NCBI GenBank assembly: GCA_013393415.1
Contig: JABXHI010000002.1
Span: forward strand, 1-59,539
Reading direction: 5' to 3'
DNA length: 59,539 bases
From: Micrococcaceae bacterium
GTDB lineage: Bacteria; Actinomycetota; Actinomycetes; Actinomycetales; Micrococcaceae
The notes under the pieces were generated by a model. It was given only the letters and a program-made list of their open reading frames with translations, did not search any database and was not told the DNA's origin. Of this stretch, positions 53,023 through 59,539 are shown piece by piece. Every line of letters begins with the position of its first letter. The first letter of the stretch is position 1. The position numbers and the translations under genes were made by a program.

Positions 53023-54018
53023 ATGACACACAATATGAGTTCAGATGCCAGAAACAGGCTAGAAAGTGCCCGTAAAACCGATGGAAAGTTCGGTCACCAA
53101 CACCACTCCGAGGCCGGTGTGGAACTACCAACCTCGCCAGAGTTCATTGAGGTTGAAGATGGCGACTCCCATGACTTCACGCCGCCAAGTGATGCGTTTG
53201 ACCGCGCGTGCATCGTGAACTCAGACGGATATTTTGTCGAAGGTACGATCTACGAGAACTTCGACCACTGCCTGCCCGACGACATTGAGAAGTTCCGCGA
53301 AATCTACTCTGATGACCAAGTCACCGAATACCTCAATGACCGCACCGATGTCATCATGGGTGTCGTCAACGAACGGTACAAAAATGTTCAGCTTGACCCA
53401 GGCCCAGACGATACGTTCGCCTTAGATTTCCATGCTGACCTAGACGGTCCCACCACTGAAGAGGATGCTGCCGAAAAACTGTGGGAAGAATCAGATGGTG
53501 TGAAGTTCGCCAATGAACTAGACCCCGGCACTTTTGGGTCAGAAGATGTTTCAGCGATCATCCGGGAGAAACTGGCTGAGCATGATGCCACCAAGCTGCC
53601 GAATCCTGAAACTGTTGACGAACGAGCCAAACAGGGGTTCGTTGATGACTTCGTATCCTCAGCGGTACAAGATGCCCAGATGACCGCCGATGAAGAACAC
53701 TTTATGGAAACCGGTGAAGATCAGCATGGCGGCTTCGAAGTGGACGAGGAGTCGATGGCCAAGCTCAAAGCAATGGCCGGCAAATTCTACGATGAAAATG
53801 CTGGCGACCTTGAAGCCTGGTCGGAAGGTATCGGTGGCCACGACGCTTATATGACCGCGGCAGGTCATGGGGTTGGTTACACTGACCGGGTGTCATCGGT
53901 GGATATTGAAAAAAGCGTCATGGCTAGACGCCTGAGCACATCGGCAAGTGATGAAATCCCAAGCCTAGAAGACGGTGCCACCCGAGAAGGAAACAAACTC
54001 TACTTCGAGGGCCTGTAG
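53023..54018 (+). CDS. Acidic element protein with N-terminal HSE tag
   Basis: A 331-residue strongly acidic protein. The N-terminus carries the shared tag RKTDGKFGHQHHSEAGVEL. Near residue 270 it has GIGGHDAYMTAAGHGVGYTDR, which resembles a motif (GHDFWLTRNGHGAGFWDR type) common in uncharacterised phage proteins. No enzymatic motif is recognised. The gene is convergent with a leftward gene and ends at a strong terminator. Confidence 0.72.
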   Translation: MTHNMSSDARNRLESARKTDGKFGHQHHSEAGVELPTSPEFIEVEDGDSHDFTPPSDAFDRACIVNSDGYFVEGTIYENFDHCLPDDIEKFREIYSDDQVTEYLNDRTDVIMGVVNERYKNVQLDPGPDDTFALDFHADLDGPTTEEDAAEKLWEESDGVKFANELDPGTFGSEDVSAIIREKLAEHDATKLPNPETVDERAKQGFVDDFVSSAVQDAQMTADEEHFMETGEDQHGGFEVDEESMAKLKAMAGKFYDENAGDLEAWSEGIGGHDAYMTAAGHGVGYTDRVSSVDIEKSVMARRLSTSASDEIPSLEDGATREGNKLYFEGL

Positions 54019-54027
54019 AATACGAGA

Positions 54028-54072
54028 AATACCACCCGGCAGCAGGCCCCTACGAGTCTGCCGGGTGGTATT
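54028..54072. terminator. Bidirectional terminator
   Basis: AATACCACCCGGCAG (54028-54042) and CTGCCGGGTGGTATT (54058-54072) form a perfect 15-bp stem with a 15-base loop, followed by TTATT, between convergent genes. Confidence 0.85.
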
Positions 54073-54088
54073 TTATTAGGGACACCAC

Positions 54089-54787
54089 TCATACCAGTGA
54101 TTCATCAAGCAGCTGCACTGCTGGACGGCCATCTTCTCCAACATGCATTTGGATGGTGCCGATGAGTTTCACATGCCTCACCGTCTTACTGTTGACGAAA
54201 AGCGACATATCCCCAGGGGCTTCTTTGCCGTTAATATACCGGGTAATGTCGGCGCGTGATGGGTACTCCTCCAGCGCATACATGATTTCCTGATTGTGAC
54301 CTTCAACCCATATGACTGGCTCCACAGCAGCGTTGCGGCTCAACTCCACCTTGTAGATGTAGTTCGGAAGGTGAGGTCGCCATTTGGTCATAGCACGATG
54401 CAATGCTGCGTTTTTGGAGCCGACATGCTGGATCAGGGACGCATCGATTTCGTCTTCACTATAAGTGCTGCTGTGCCACCATGTGTGGTCGAACATTGCC
54501 CGGGATTCGTGAATCAGTGGAACTGCCGATGCTCGGATTGCCACGTCTTCATCGATCTCAGACCGGTAATGCACCTCGCACCCAAAATGCATTGCCGACT
54601 TATAACCTGCCGTAACTGGCGTGATCTTTAGGAATCGATGGCACGTTTTGCACCATGCTCCCCATTCCTTAGCGTCATCAGAAATGTACCAGTGCTGGTA
54701 GTTTTTTCGCGGTTCCGGTCCTCCGGCGTTCCTGTCAAAGCGTATCTGGGAGAAGTCGCCCTGAACGGTTCTCGTTGAGTTCTTCAT
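54089..54787 (-). CDS. Unknown element protein, the only leftward gene
   Basis: A 232-residue protein. Near residue 50 it has WCKTCHRFLKIT and later HFGCEVHY, a Cys/His set that could bind zinc. No family is recognised. The start at ATG 54787 is supported by TATCCT seven bases upstream, an ordinary -10 box of a leaderless transcript. It is the only clear leftward gene in the visible element and has no CCGGACAC upstream, so it is likely expressed under different control. Confidence 0.68.
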   Translation of the reverse strand: MKNSTRTVQGDFSQIRFDRNAGGPEPRKNYQHWYISDDAKEWGAWCKTCHRFLKITPVTAGYKSAMHFGCEVHYRSEIDEDVAIRASAVPLIHESRAMFDHTWWHSSTYSEDEIDASLIQHVGSKNAALHRAMTKWRPHLPNYIYKVELSRNAAVEPVIWVEGHNQEIMYALEEYPSRADITRYINGKEAPGDMSLFVNSKTVRHVKLIGTIQMHVGEDGRPAVQLLDESLV

Positions 54788-54794
54788 GTGACTC

Positions 54795-54800
54795 AGGATA
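54795..54800 (-). promoter_or_regulatory. -10 box for the leftward element gene
   Basis: On the - strand TATCCT fits TANNNT and ends seven bases before the ATG at 54787. It has the host-type leaderless form, unlike its neighbours. Confidence 0.45.
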
Positions 54801-54850
54801 CCTAAGCGCCGGCACTGCCACCCCAATTAGCGGGGTTGTGAACTGCCGTG

Positions 54851-54858
54851 CCGGACAC
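54851..54858 (+). promoter_or_regulatory. CCGGACAC copy, 9 bases before ATG 54868
   Basis: Octamer followed by GGTAATAAT and ATGAG. It decides the start of the exonuclease gene, which otherwise reads open further upstream. Confidence 0.65.
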
Positions 54859-54867
54859 GGTAATAAT

Positions 54868-55893
54868 ATGAGCGAAGTAAAGATTTTTTCAGACGAAGTC
54901 TCCGACGAGAAGCCCAACTACAGCTTCCCCGAAGCGACCCAGGTCCTGCCCTACGATGCCTCAGATGAGGATTGGAAGGCCCAGCGTGGCGAGGGGATCG
55001 GAGGCTCGGATGCCTCGGTCATCATGGGGGAGAACCGCTACAAAGAGCTGCTAGACCTCTACGAGGATAAGAAGGGGTTAGCCCCGGCCTTCGAGGGGAA
55101 CTACCTGACCCGTCGCGGTCACTATATGGAAGATTTCTTGCGCTCAGAGTTCACCCGAGAAATGGGGATCAAGACCCAGCTGCAAGGCATGTTGCAAAAC
55201 AATGACCGACCATACATGCGCGTCAACGTTGACGCGCTGACATCCGATGGTGGAGTCTTTGAATCTAAAGTCCACTCGCACCACCTCAAAGATGACTGGT
55301 CCGAAGAAGAAGGCCGTGTGTCCTCGGAATCGTACTGGCAGGTTCAGCACGCGATGGCAGTTACCGGCAGGTCTCATGCCTGGATTGTCGCAGATGTCGG
55401 CGGCCAACTGCATATTGTCTTCATCGAACGAAACGAAGACGATATTGAAGACCTTATCGCTGAAATAGACGACTTCTGGCACTACCACGTCCTAGAAAAC
55501 GTCCCACCAAAACCAGAGCGCCTAGGTAAGATCAAGCAGGTCTACTCTCGGGCCAATGTGGGCAAGAAGGCCGTGGCAGACAAACAGGTAGTCCAAGACC
55601 TCGTGAAATACCGTGAAGCAAAGGCCGCAGAGTCCAAGGCCAAAGAGCTCAGCAAGCATCACGAGTCAAGAATCCGCAGATTCATGGAAAGTGCTGACAT
55701 CCTGGTGGACGAAAACGGTGTCATCATCGCCACCAATAAGCAAAACGGCACGTTCGCCGAGACGCGCTTCCGCGAGGACCATCCAAAGCTGTTTGAAAAA
55801 TACCACAAGCAGAAAAAGTCGGTTGATACGCAACGGTTGAAGAAAACCAACGAGAAACTGTACACACGGTACCGGGCGCGGGTGTTGCGATAG
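54868..55893 (+). CDS. YqaJ-type exonuclease (phage recombination)
   Basis: A 341-residue nuclease of the YqaJ/lambda exonuclease fold, which resects DNA ends for single-strand annealing. The family signature GIGGSDASVIMGENRY (43-58) is clear; the catalytic set is probably Glu88, Asp122, Glu132 and Lys134 in VDALTSDGGVFESK. The C-terminal helical part is basic. No annealing partner (RecT/Bet-like) is seen next to it. The start is set by the octamer nine bases upstream; an earlier start at 54775 would cross the octamer. Confidence 0.85.
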   Translation: MSEVKIFSDEVSDEKPNYSFPEATQVLPYDASDEDWKAQRGEGIGGSDASVIMGENRYKELLDLYEDKKGLAPAFEGNYLTRRGHYMEDFLRSEFTREMGIKTQLQGMLQNNDRPYMRVNVDALTSDGGVFESKVHSHHLKDDWSEEEGRVSSESYWQVQHAMAVTGRSHAWIVADVGGQLHIVFIERNEDDIEDLIAEIDDFWHYHVLENVPPKPERLGKIKQVYSRANVGKKAVADKQVVQDLVKYREAKAAESKAKELSKHHESRIRRFMESADILVDENGVIIATNKQNGTFAETRFREDHPKLFEKYHKQKKSVDTQRLKKTNEKLYTRYRARVLR

Positions 55894-55915
55894 GAGCATC
55901 GGAATGTGCTGGGCA

Positions 55916-55923
55916 CCGGACAC
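55916..55923 (+). promoter_or_regulatory. CCGGACAC copy, 9 bases before ATG 55933
   Basis: Octamer followed by TAACAGTGC and ATGAC, 22 bases after the exonuclease stop. Confidence 0.65.
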
Positions 55924-55932
55924 TAACAGTGC

Positions 55933-57093
55933 ATGACGAAACCTTTGACTTCAGCTCAGTCCGCGCAACAGCACAACCGCACAAGTGATGGTAAATACAC
56001 CACCAAATCCCACTCCGAGTCAGACATCTCCCTTGGCATCGCCGATGACTCGAACGAGCAACGTCGCCGTCTGGAAATCTTCACCGATGGTCACGACGAC
56101 CAGTGGCACCAGGACTTCATGAACAACGACATTCCGACGTTGCGCGAAGTTGCCCACTACGGATGGCAGACTAACGACCCCTACGACCTAGTGGCCCTCA
56201 ACGACCGATTCGATACCGTCGATCTTCATGTGTTTTATGACACCGATATGGACGGTTACGATGCGGTGCATGACGATGCTGGACTGACACCAGAACTGTG
56301 GATGTCAGACAAGGATGGTCAAAGCTGGGCGAAAGTGTCTGATCAAGACCTTCTGGTCGGTTACGAAGAGGAATATGAGGGTGACAGTGCGTATTCTGCC
56401 TATGCCAACCCCGAGAGCTTCTTCGACGACGATCAAGATGGCCGGTATCAGCCCGAGCTGAATAAGTATGACTACTTTGGCGGCGATTACGACTTCGTAC
56501 ACGTCATCCCGCCGGCAAGTGTTGACAGTGTGGCAACCGAATATGACGACCCGAACTCTCCACTGAACCGTGTCCATCCTCCCGGCGAAACTGAGGTCGG
56601 GATGCTGCCGGGGCTTGGACCTGGAGAGTTTGAGGATGGCGAGATCGCAGTGGCCAACGCCATGCACGCCAAGGGTGTCAGCACGCTTGTGGAATATGGC
56701 ACTAACAACCCATTTGAGGACACCGACGGGCCGAACCTCGACCCGCACGCCAACACGTCCATCGTGCACTTCTACCGCACCGACGATGCAGGAAATGAGC
56801 GGCACTTCGCCACCGGTCACACGAAAGGTAGTGTAGCTGACCCCAACATTTACGGTGCCCAGGTGATGGCCCGAAACCTGTCAGACATCAATTGGGTCGA
56901 AAACTCCTATGAACGGTACGATCTGGACGAATGGACAGAAGAACTCGGATACGAATACGAAGTTGCCGACATGTCCGACCCGGACTATCGCCGCGCAGCA
57001 TACGAGCATAAGACACTCACGCAACAGCGCCAGCAGCTGATCGACTTCTTCGGCGACGAAGACTTGGTCAACCATTTGGCTGAGGAAAACTAG
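55933..57093 (+). CDS. Acidic element protein with N-terminal HSE tag
   Basis: A 386-residue acidic protein, rich in Asp throughout, without signal peptide or membrane helix. The N-terminus carries the shared tag NRTSDGKYTTKSHSESDISL. No catalytic motif is recognised. Its high negative charge would allow DNA mimicry, as in some anti-restriction proteins, but this is a guess. It follows the exonuclease gene. Confidence 0.7.
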   Translation: MTKPLTSAQSAQQHNRTSDGKYTTKSHSESDISLGIADDSNEQRRRLEIFTDGHDDQWHQDFMNNDIPTLREVAHYGWQTNDPYDLVALNDRFDTVDLHVFYDTDMDGYDAVHDDAGLTPELWMSDKDGQSWAKVSDQDLLVGYEEEYEGDSAYSAYANPESFFDDDQDGRYQPELNKYDYFGGDYDFVHVIPPASVDSVATEYDDPNSPLNRVHPPGETEVGMLPGLGPGEFEDGEIAVANAMHAKGVSTLVEYGTNNPFEDTDGPNLDPHANTSIVHFYRTDDAGNERHFATGHTKGSVADPNIYGAQVMARNLSDINWVENSYERYDLDEWTEELGYEYEVADMSDPDYRRAAYEHKTLTQQRQQLIDFFGDEDLVNHLAEEN

Positions 57094-57222
57094 CCGAGTT
57101 TCGCTATCGGGGTGTCGGGGCAGCAATGTCCTGGCATCCTTTTTTGCTTTTCGTAGCTTTACTACTGGTGTCCCCAGTGTTGGCTAAGCTCTGAACAACA
57201 GCATCGCCACACAAGGAGCGTC

Positions 57223-57912
57223 ATGTCACAGCCCATCCCGCCACCTCCAGCAGAGCTCGTTGAGCTGATGGAGCAACCCTTTGCGCCACAGCGTGCGTTC
57301 CGATTCCACCGTGACAAGTGGCTGGAGAAAATGCAGAACATCGACGGTGCTGCTGAGGCGATCAATTCGTTGCCCGACTATGTTGACCGCGCCATCATTC
57401 GTCAGGCTGTTCGCGACCTGGAAGATGACAACATTGTGGGCGCGTTCATTACTGTGATGATCTGGGGCCACGGTCTTGTCAATTATGGTCCGCATCGCAC
57501 GCTACGGGTGCTCACCGATGACTTCACGACTGACGGCACGCTGTCAGACGATGTCGCAACCAAGATACGGCAGTCGTGCACTGTTTCCCGAGAACAGGGC
57601 AACGAAGCTGGATTTTACTATTTGAATAACGAGGGCAAGATGCGGAAGTTAGGTGCATCGTTTTTCACTAAATGGCTGTACTACGTCACCGCAACGGGTC
57701 CACAGGGTGAAGATGGTGCGGCGCCTGTTTTGGATGAGAAGGTTATTGACTGGTTCAAAGACGAGGTGGGGGAGAAGCTGAAATATGGCAGAACCAAGCC
57801 CTATAAGCGCTATGTCCAAATCGTCACCACGTGGGGGAGTCCATATGATCTCACGGCTGTGGATGTTGAAGAACGCATCTTTCGACTGATCCGGGACGAT
57901 GGTGCGGAATAA
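57223..57912 (+). CDS. OGG-fold-like protein (putative)
   Basis: A 229-residue protein with features I associate with an 8-oxoguanine glycosylase-fold family of actinobacteria: MIWGHGLVNYGPHRTLRVL, then KLGASFFTKWLYYV and PVLDEKVIDWFKDEV. The canonical helix-hairpin-helix and catalytic Lys of OGG1 are not evident, so glycosylase activity is uncertain. Unlike its neighbours it has a normal AAGGAG before the ATG and no CCGGACAC. The 129 bases before it hold no other gene. Confidence 0.5.
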   Translation: MSQPIPPPPAELVELMEQPFAPQRAFRFHRDKWLEKMQNIDGAAEAINSLPDYVDRAIIRQAVRDLEDDNIVGAFITVMIWGHGLVNYGPHRTLRVLTDDFTTDGTLSDDVATKIRQSCTVSREQGNEAGFYYLNNEGKMRKLGASFFTKWLYYVTATGPQGEDGAAPVLDEKVIDWFKDEVGEKLKYGRTKPYKRYVQIVTTWGSPYDLTAVDVEERIFRLIRDDGAE

Positions 57913-57921
57913 AAACACATC

Positions 57922-57929
57922 CCGGACAC
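57922..57929 (+). promoter_or_regulatory. CCGGACAC copy, 9 bases before ATG 57939
   Basis: Octamer followed by TGTCACCAT and ATGAC, in a 26-base gap. Confidence 0.65.
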
Positions 57930-57938
57930 TGTCACCAT

Positions 57939-59255
57939 ATGACCAGACCTATGACCTCAGCGCAGCAACGCCAGCAGAATAACCGGCGTGCCGGCGGACA
58001 GTATGACCACAGGCGACACTCCGAAGCCGACGACATCAGCCTGCAATTGGAAGCAGGTGATGGCGGGGTAGAAACCTTCGTGCACCGCGACGACATCGAG
58101 ATCGAAGCATTCCAACAGCTGCATGATGCTAATACCACCAATATTCAGAGACTCATGGCTTCAGAGAAAAGGTTCTGGGACACATATAACGACAACAAGC
58201 GTCGCAACGGTCGCGGCTCCTATCGTGCGTTTCCAGCTGATGATGCGATGTACCAGGCGCATCTGGACCGCAAGGCCGCGTTTTATCAACTATCTTTGAC
58301 CGATGTCGCCCATGCTCGACACGCCGAAGCGCACGGCGTTGACCGTTCCAAAATGCCGTTGACCAGCTACAGCCACTACCAGCGCGAAGCCGAGCAATTC
58401 GAGCAGTGGAAAGCACGTCAAAACGCTGACAGCGGCGAAGAGTATGTTCACAGGCCGAATCCATCAATGAACGATGACTATCATTTCTACAAAGCCAAGC
58501 GCATGTTGTCGGTTTTCACCGGTCGGCACACTCAAGAAGTCGAACGCCGAGCCAACGATTTGATGCAGCAACGGAGCATGGACCGCCACGAAGCGATGCA
58601 AGAGCTCTGGTCAACAGCCAACATCCGAAAAGATAAGCCGCTGGTGTTCATCGACTTTGAGACAGCCTGCCGCACCAAGGAAGACATCGGCACGGTTGAT
58701 ACCGGCCAATACTCCGACATCATTGAGGTCGGGTATGAAAAGGTGCATCCAGATGGACACGTCGAGTCCGATACGTTCTTACTCGACGCTGACCAGAGCC
58801 TGAAAGCTTTGGCCGGCACCGGCGCCCAGCACGTGCACAACATTACACCTGAGATGATCGAGGGTAAGCCGAAATTCTCTGACCCTAAAGTGCAGCGTCA
58901 GATGATGGAGGTTATGGATAACTCGGTCATGGTTGCCCACAAGGTGAACTTCGAGCACACCCAGCTGTCGTACTCACTGAATGGCTATGCCGGTAAGTGG
59001 CGCGACACCTTGGACACCAAAGACATCATGACCTACTTCGTCAAAACCCCCGAGAGCGCTGGAAACCGAATGCAGGACATGGTGCAGCTGACCGGCGGGT
59101 CTTATGGCGACGATGCGCACCGCGCGATGGCTGACGTGCAGATGATGCGCAGAGCCTTCGACACGGTGGTGCAAGGCGACCGGGCGGCGTACATGTCGGG
59201 GGATCACGAGCACTATCGCGCGGTGGAGCAGGACAACAGTCAGACGGACCAGTAG
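57939..59255 (+). CDS. DnaQ-like 3'-5' exonuclease with N-terminal HSE tag
   Basis: A 438-residue protein. The first 40 residues carry the shared tag NNRRAGGQYDHRRHSEADDISL. A middle region of about 190 residues is unknown. From residue 235 a DEDD exonuclease domain follows: Exo I as FIDFETA (Asp239, Glu241), Exo II as AHKVNFEHTQ, where the usual Asp is Glu, and Exo III as HRAMADVQMM. Such domains degrade single-stranded DNA or proofread. It may process element DNA or act in defence. It is the last gene seen before the window ends. Confidence 0.8.
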   Translation: MTRPMTSAQQRQQNNRRAGGQYDHRRHSEADDISLQLEAGDGGVETFVHRDDIEIEAFQQLHDANTTNIQRLMASEKRFWDTYNDNKRRNGRGSYRAFPADDAMYQAHLDRKAAFYQLSLTDVAHARHAEAHGVDRSKMPLTSYSHYQREAEQFEQWKARQNADSGEEYVHRPNPSMNDDYHFYKAKRMLSVFTGRHTQEVERRANDLMQQRSMDRHEAMQELWSTANIRKDKPLVFIDFETACRTKEDIGTVDTGQYSDIIEVGYEKVHPDGHVESDTFLLDADQSLKALAGTGAQHVHNITPEMIEGKPKFSDPKVQRQMMEVMDNSVMVAHKVNFEHTQLSYSLNGYAGKWRDTLDTKDIMTYFVKTPESAGNRMQDMVQLTGGSYGDDAHRAMADVQMMRRAFDTVVQGDRAAYMSGDHEHYRAVEQDNSQTDQ

Positions 59256-59539
59256 CAAAAACACCCCGGACACTACCGCTCTAAGGCCCACACCCTCGGT
59301 TCAGTCAAGCCCCTAAACCCTGATCCACCGATGAGTGATCGGTTGAGGCGTTGAATCCATGATCGGGCGGGACGGGATTTTCGGGGAGGTTGGTGTCTCC
59401 CGGCCTTGTTCCGGTCTTGTTCCACTGAGGGTCTTCCGGGTCCCTTTCTCTTCCCGGCCTGGTGCCCGATGGTGGGCTGGTGATCACGTGCTGCGGCTTG
59501 GTTCTGGCGGGCTGAGCGTGGTGGCCCAGAGTCGATCGA
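59256..59539 (+). other. Non-coding, repeat-bearing stretch at window end
   Basis: No convincing gene is seen. It starts with a CCGGACAC copy (59266-59273) that has no start codon nearby. An inverted repeat ACCGAT-GAGTG-ATCGGT lies at 59327-59343. Later GC-rich direct repeats of the type CCGGCCTTGTTCC/CCGGTCTTGTTCC occur near 59400-59421, with another CCGGCC at about 59454. A transfer or replication origin is possible but not shown. Confidence 0.4.
59266..59273 (+). promoter_or_regulatory. CCGGACAC copy without downstream gene
   Basis: The last octamer in the window. No ATG or GTG lies nine bases after it. It could start a leadered or non-coding transcript that runs past the window. Confidence 0.5.

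Larger units (their letters stand above)
40754..59539 (+). mobile_element. Integrative element, left end visible, right end outside window
   Basis: From about 40754 to the window end the gene content changes from conserved core genes to an integrase, an FtsK/TraB-type DNA pump, surface proteins, nucleases and unknown genes, almost all rightward. Repeats typical of attachment regions lie before the integrase. The pairing of a tyrosine integrase with an FtsK/TraB-type protein is typical of actinobacterial integrative conjugative elements that move double-stranded DNA. No Rep, excisionase or right attachment site is seen. A distinctive octamer, CCGGACAC, marks the whole region and was not seen in the flanking chromosome. 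Confidence 0.75.

Noticed and set aside
50373-57938. CCGGACAC as an unusual Shine-Dalgarno
   Set aside because: GGA would end 12 bases before the ATG, the other bases do not pair with the 16S tail, and genes with true binding sites carry the octamer much further upstream.
59305-59487. 60-residue frame on the - strand at the window end
   Set aside because: Pro/Thr/Gly-rich without a domain pattern and over repeat sequence; could be the tail of a gene, but nothing supports it.
1-59539. CRISPR arrays, rRNA genes and insertion sequences
   Set aside because: No regularly spaced repeat array, no rRNA-like stretch and no transposase with terminal inverted repeats was seen.

Overview
The window looks like the chromosome of a mid-GC actinobacterium close to the Micrococcaceae. 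Supporting signs are two mycothiol genes (mshA, mshC), a Suf iron-sulfur operon, a pupylation cluster, a type B L31 protein, several small families typical of that group (DUF3099, DUF5703) and many apparently leaderless start codons. The genus is an inference.

Bases 1-40700 are ordinary chromosome. In order: sufB (cut by the window edge)-sufD-sufC-DUF59; RNase HI; an ABC-F protein; a leftward SURF1/small Cys protein/DUF3099 group; fabG with a second SDR; serB; an ABC ATPase with a TSUP permease; rpmE2; a leftward FUSC transporter whose only plausible start is ATT; a lipoate ligase-like protein; pepN; a fatty-acid locus (acyl-CoA oxidase and TetR leftward; thiolase, long FabG and MaoC rightward); mshA; tRNA-Leu; an M20 peptidase; an acyl-CoA dehydrogenase; uppP; mshC; PAC2; a site-2 protease; then trmI-arc-dop-pup-pafA-FKBP lipoprotein. 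The pupylation cluster has no 20S core genes (prcB, prcA) between pup and pafA, and the ARC ATPase lacks the C-terminal docking tail. This suggests pupylation without a proteasome, as known in Corynebacterium.

At 40727 a gene starts with a good ribosome binding site but breaks off after about nine codons. It looks like the 5' end of a second FKBP gene cut by a mobile element that fills the rest of the window (about 40.75 kb to beyond 59539). The element carries a tyrosine integrase, an FtsK/TraB-like DNA pump, a surface module (thioester-domain adhesin, divergent sortase, wall-anchored alpha/beta hydrolase), an APH-like kinase, a YgjP-like metallopeptidase, a YqaJ-type exonuclease, a DnaQ-like exonuclease, an OGG-fold-like protein and several unknown proteins. 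It resembles an actinobacterial integrative conjugative element, but no replication gene and no right end are visible.

The strongest unexplained signal is in the element. The octamer CCGGACAC occurs 13 times, always in the direction of transcription. In seven genes it lies exactly 9 bases before the ATG, where no Shine-Dalgarno exists. In three genes that have a Shine-Dalgarno it lies 47-56 bases before the start. This fits an element-specific promoter core that makes leaderless mRNAs. Three of the seven leaderless proteins also share an N-terminal motif (R..-G-[KQ]-[FY]-x4-HSE) on otherwise unrelated bodies, which may be a common targeting or recognition tag.
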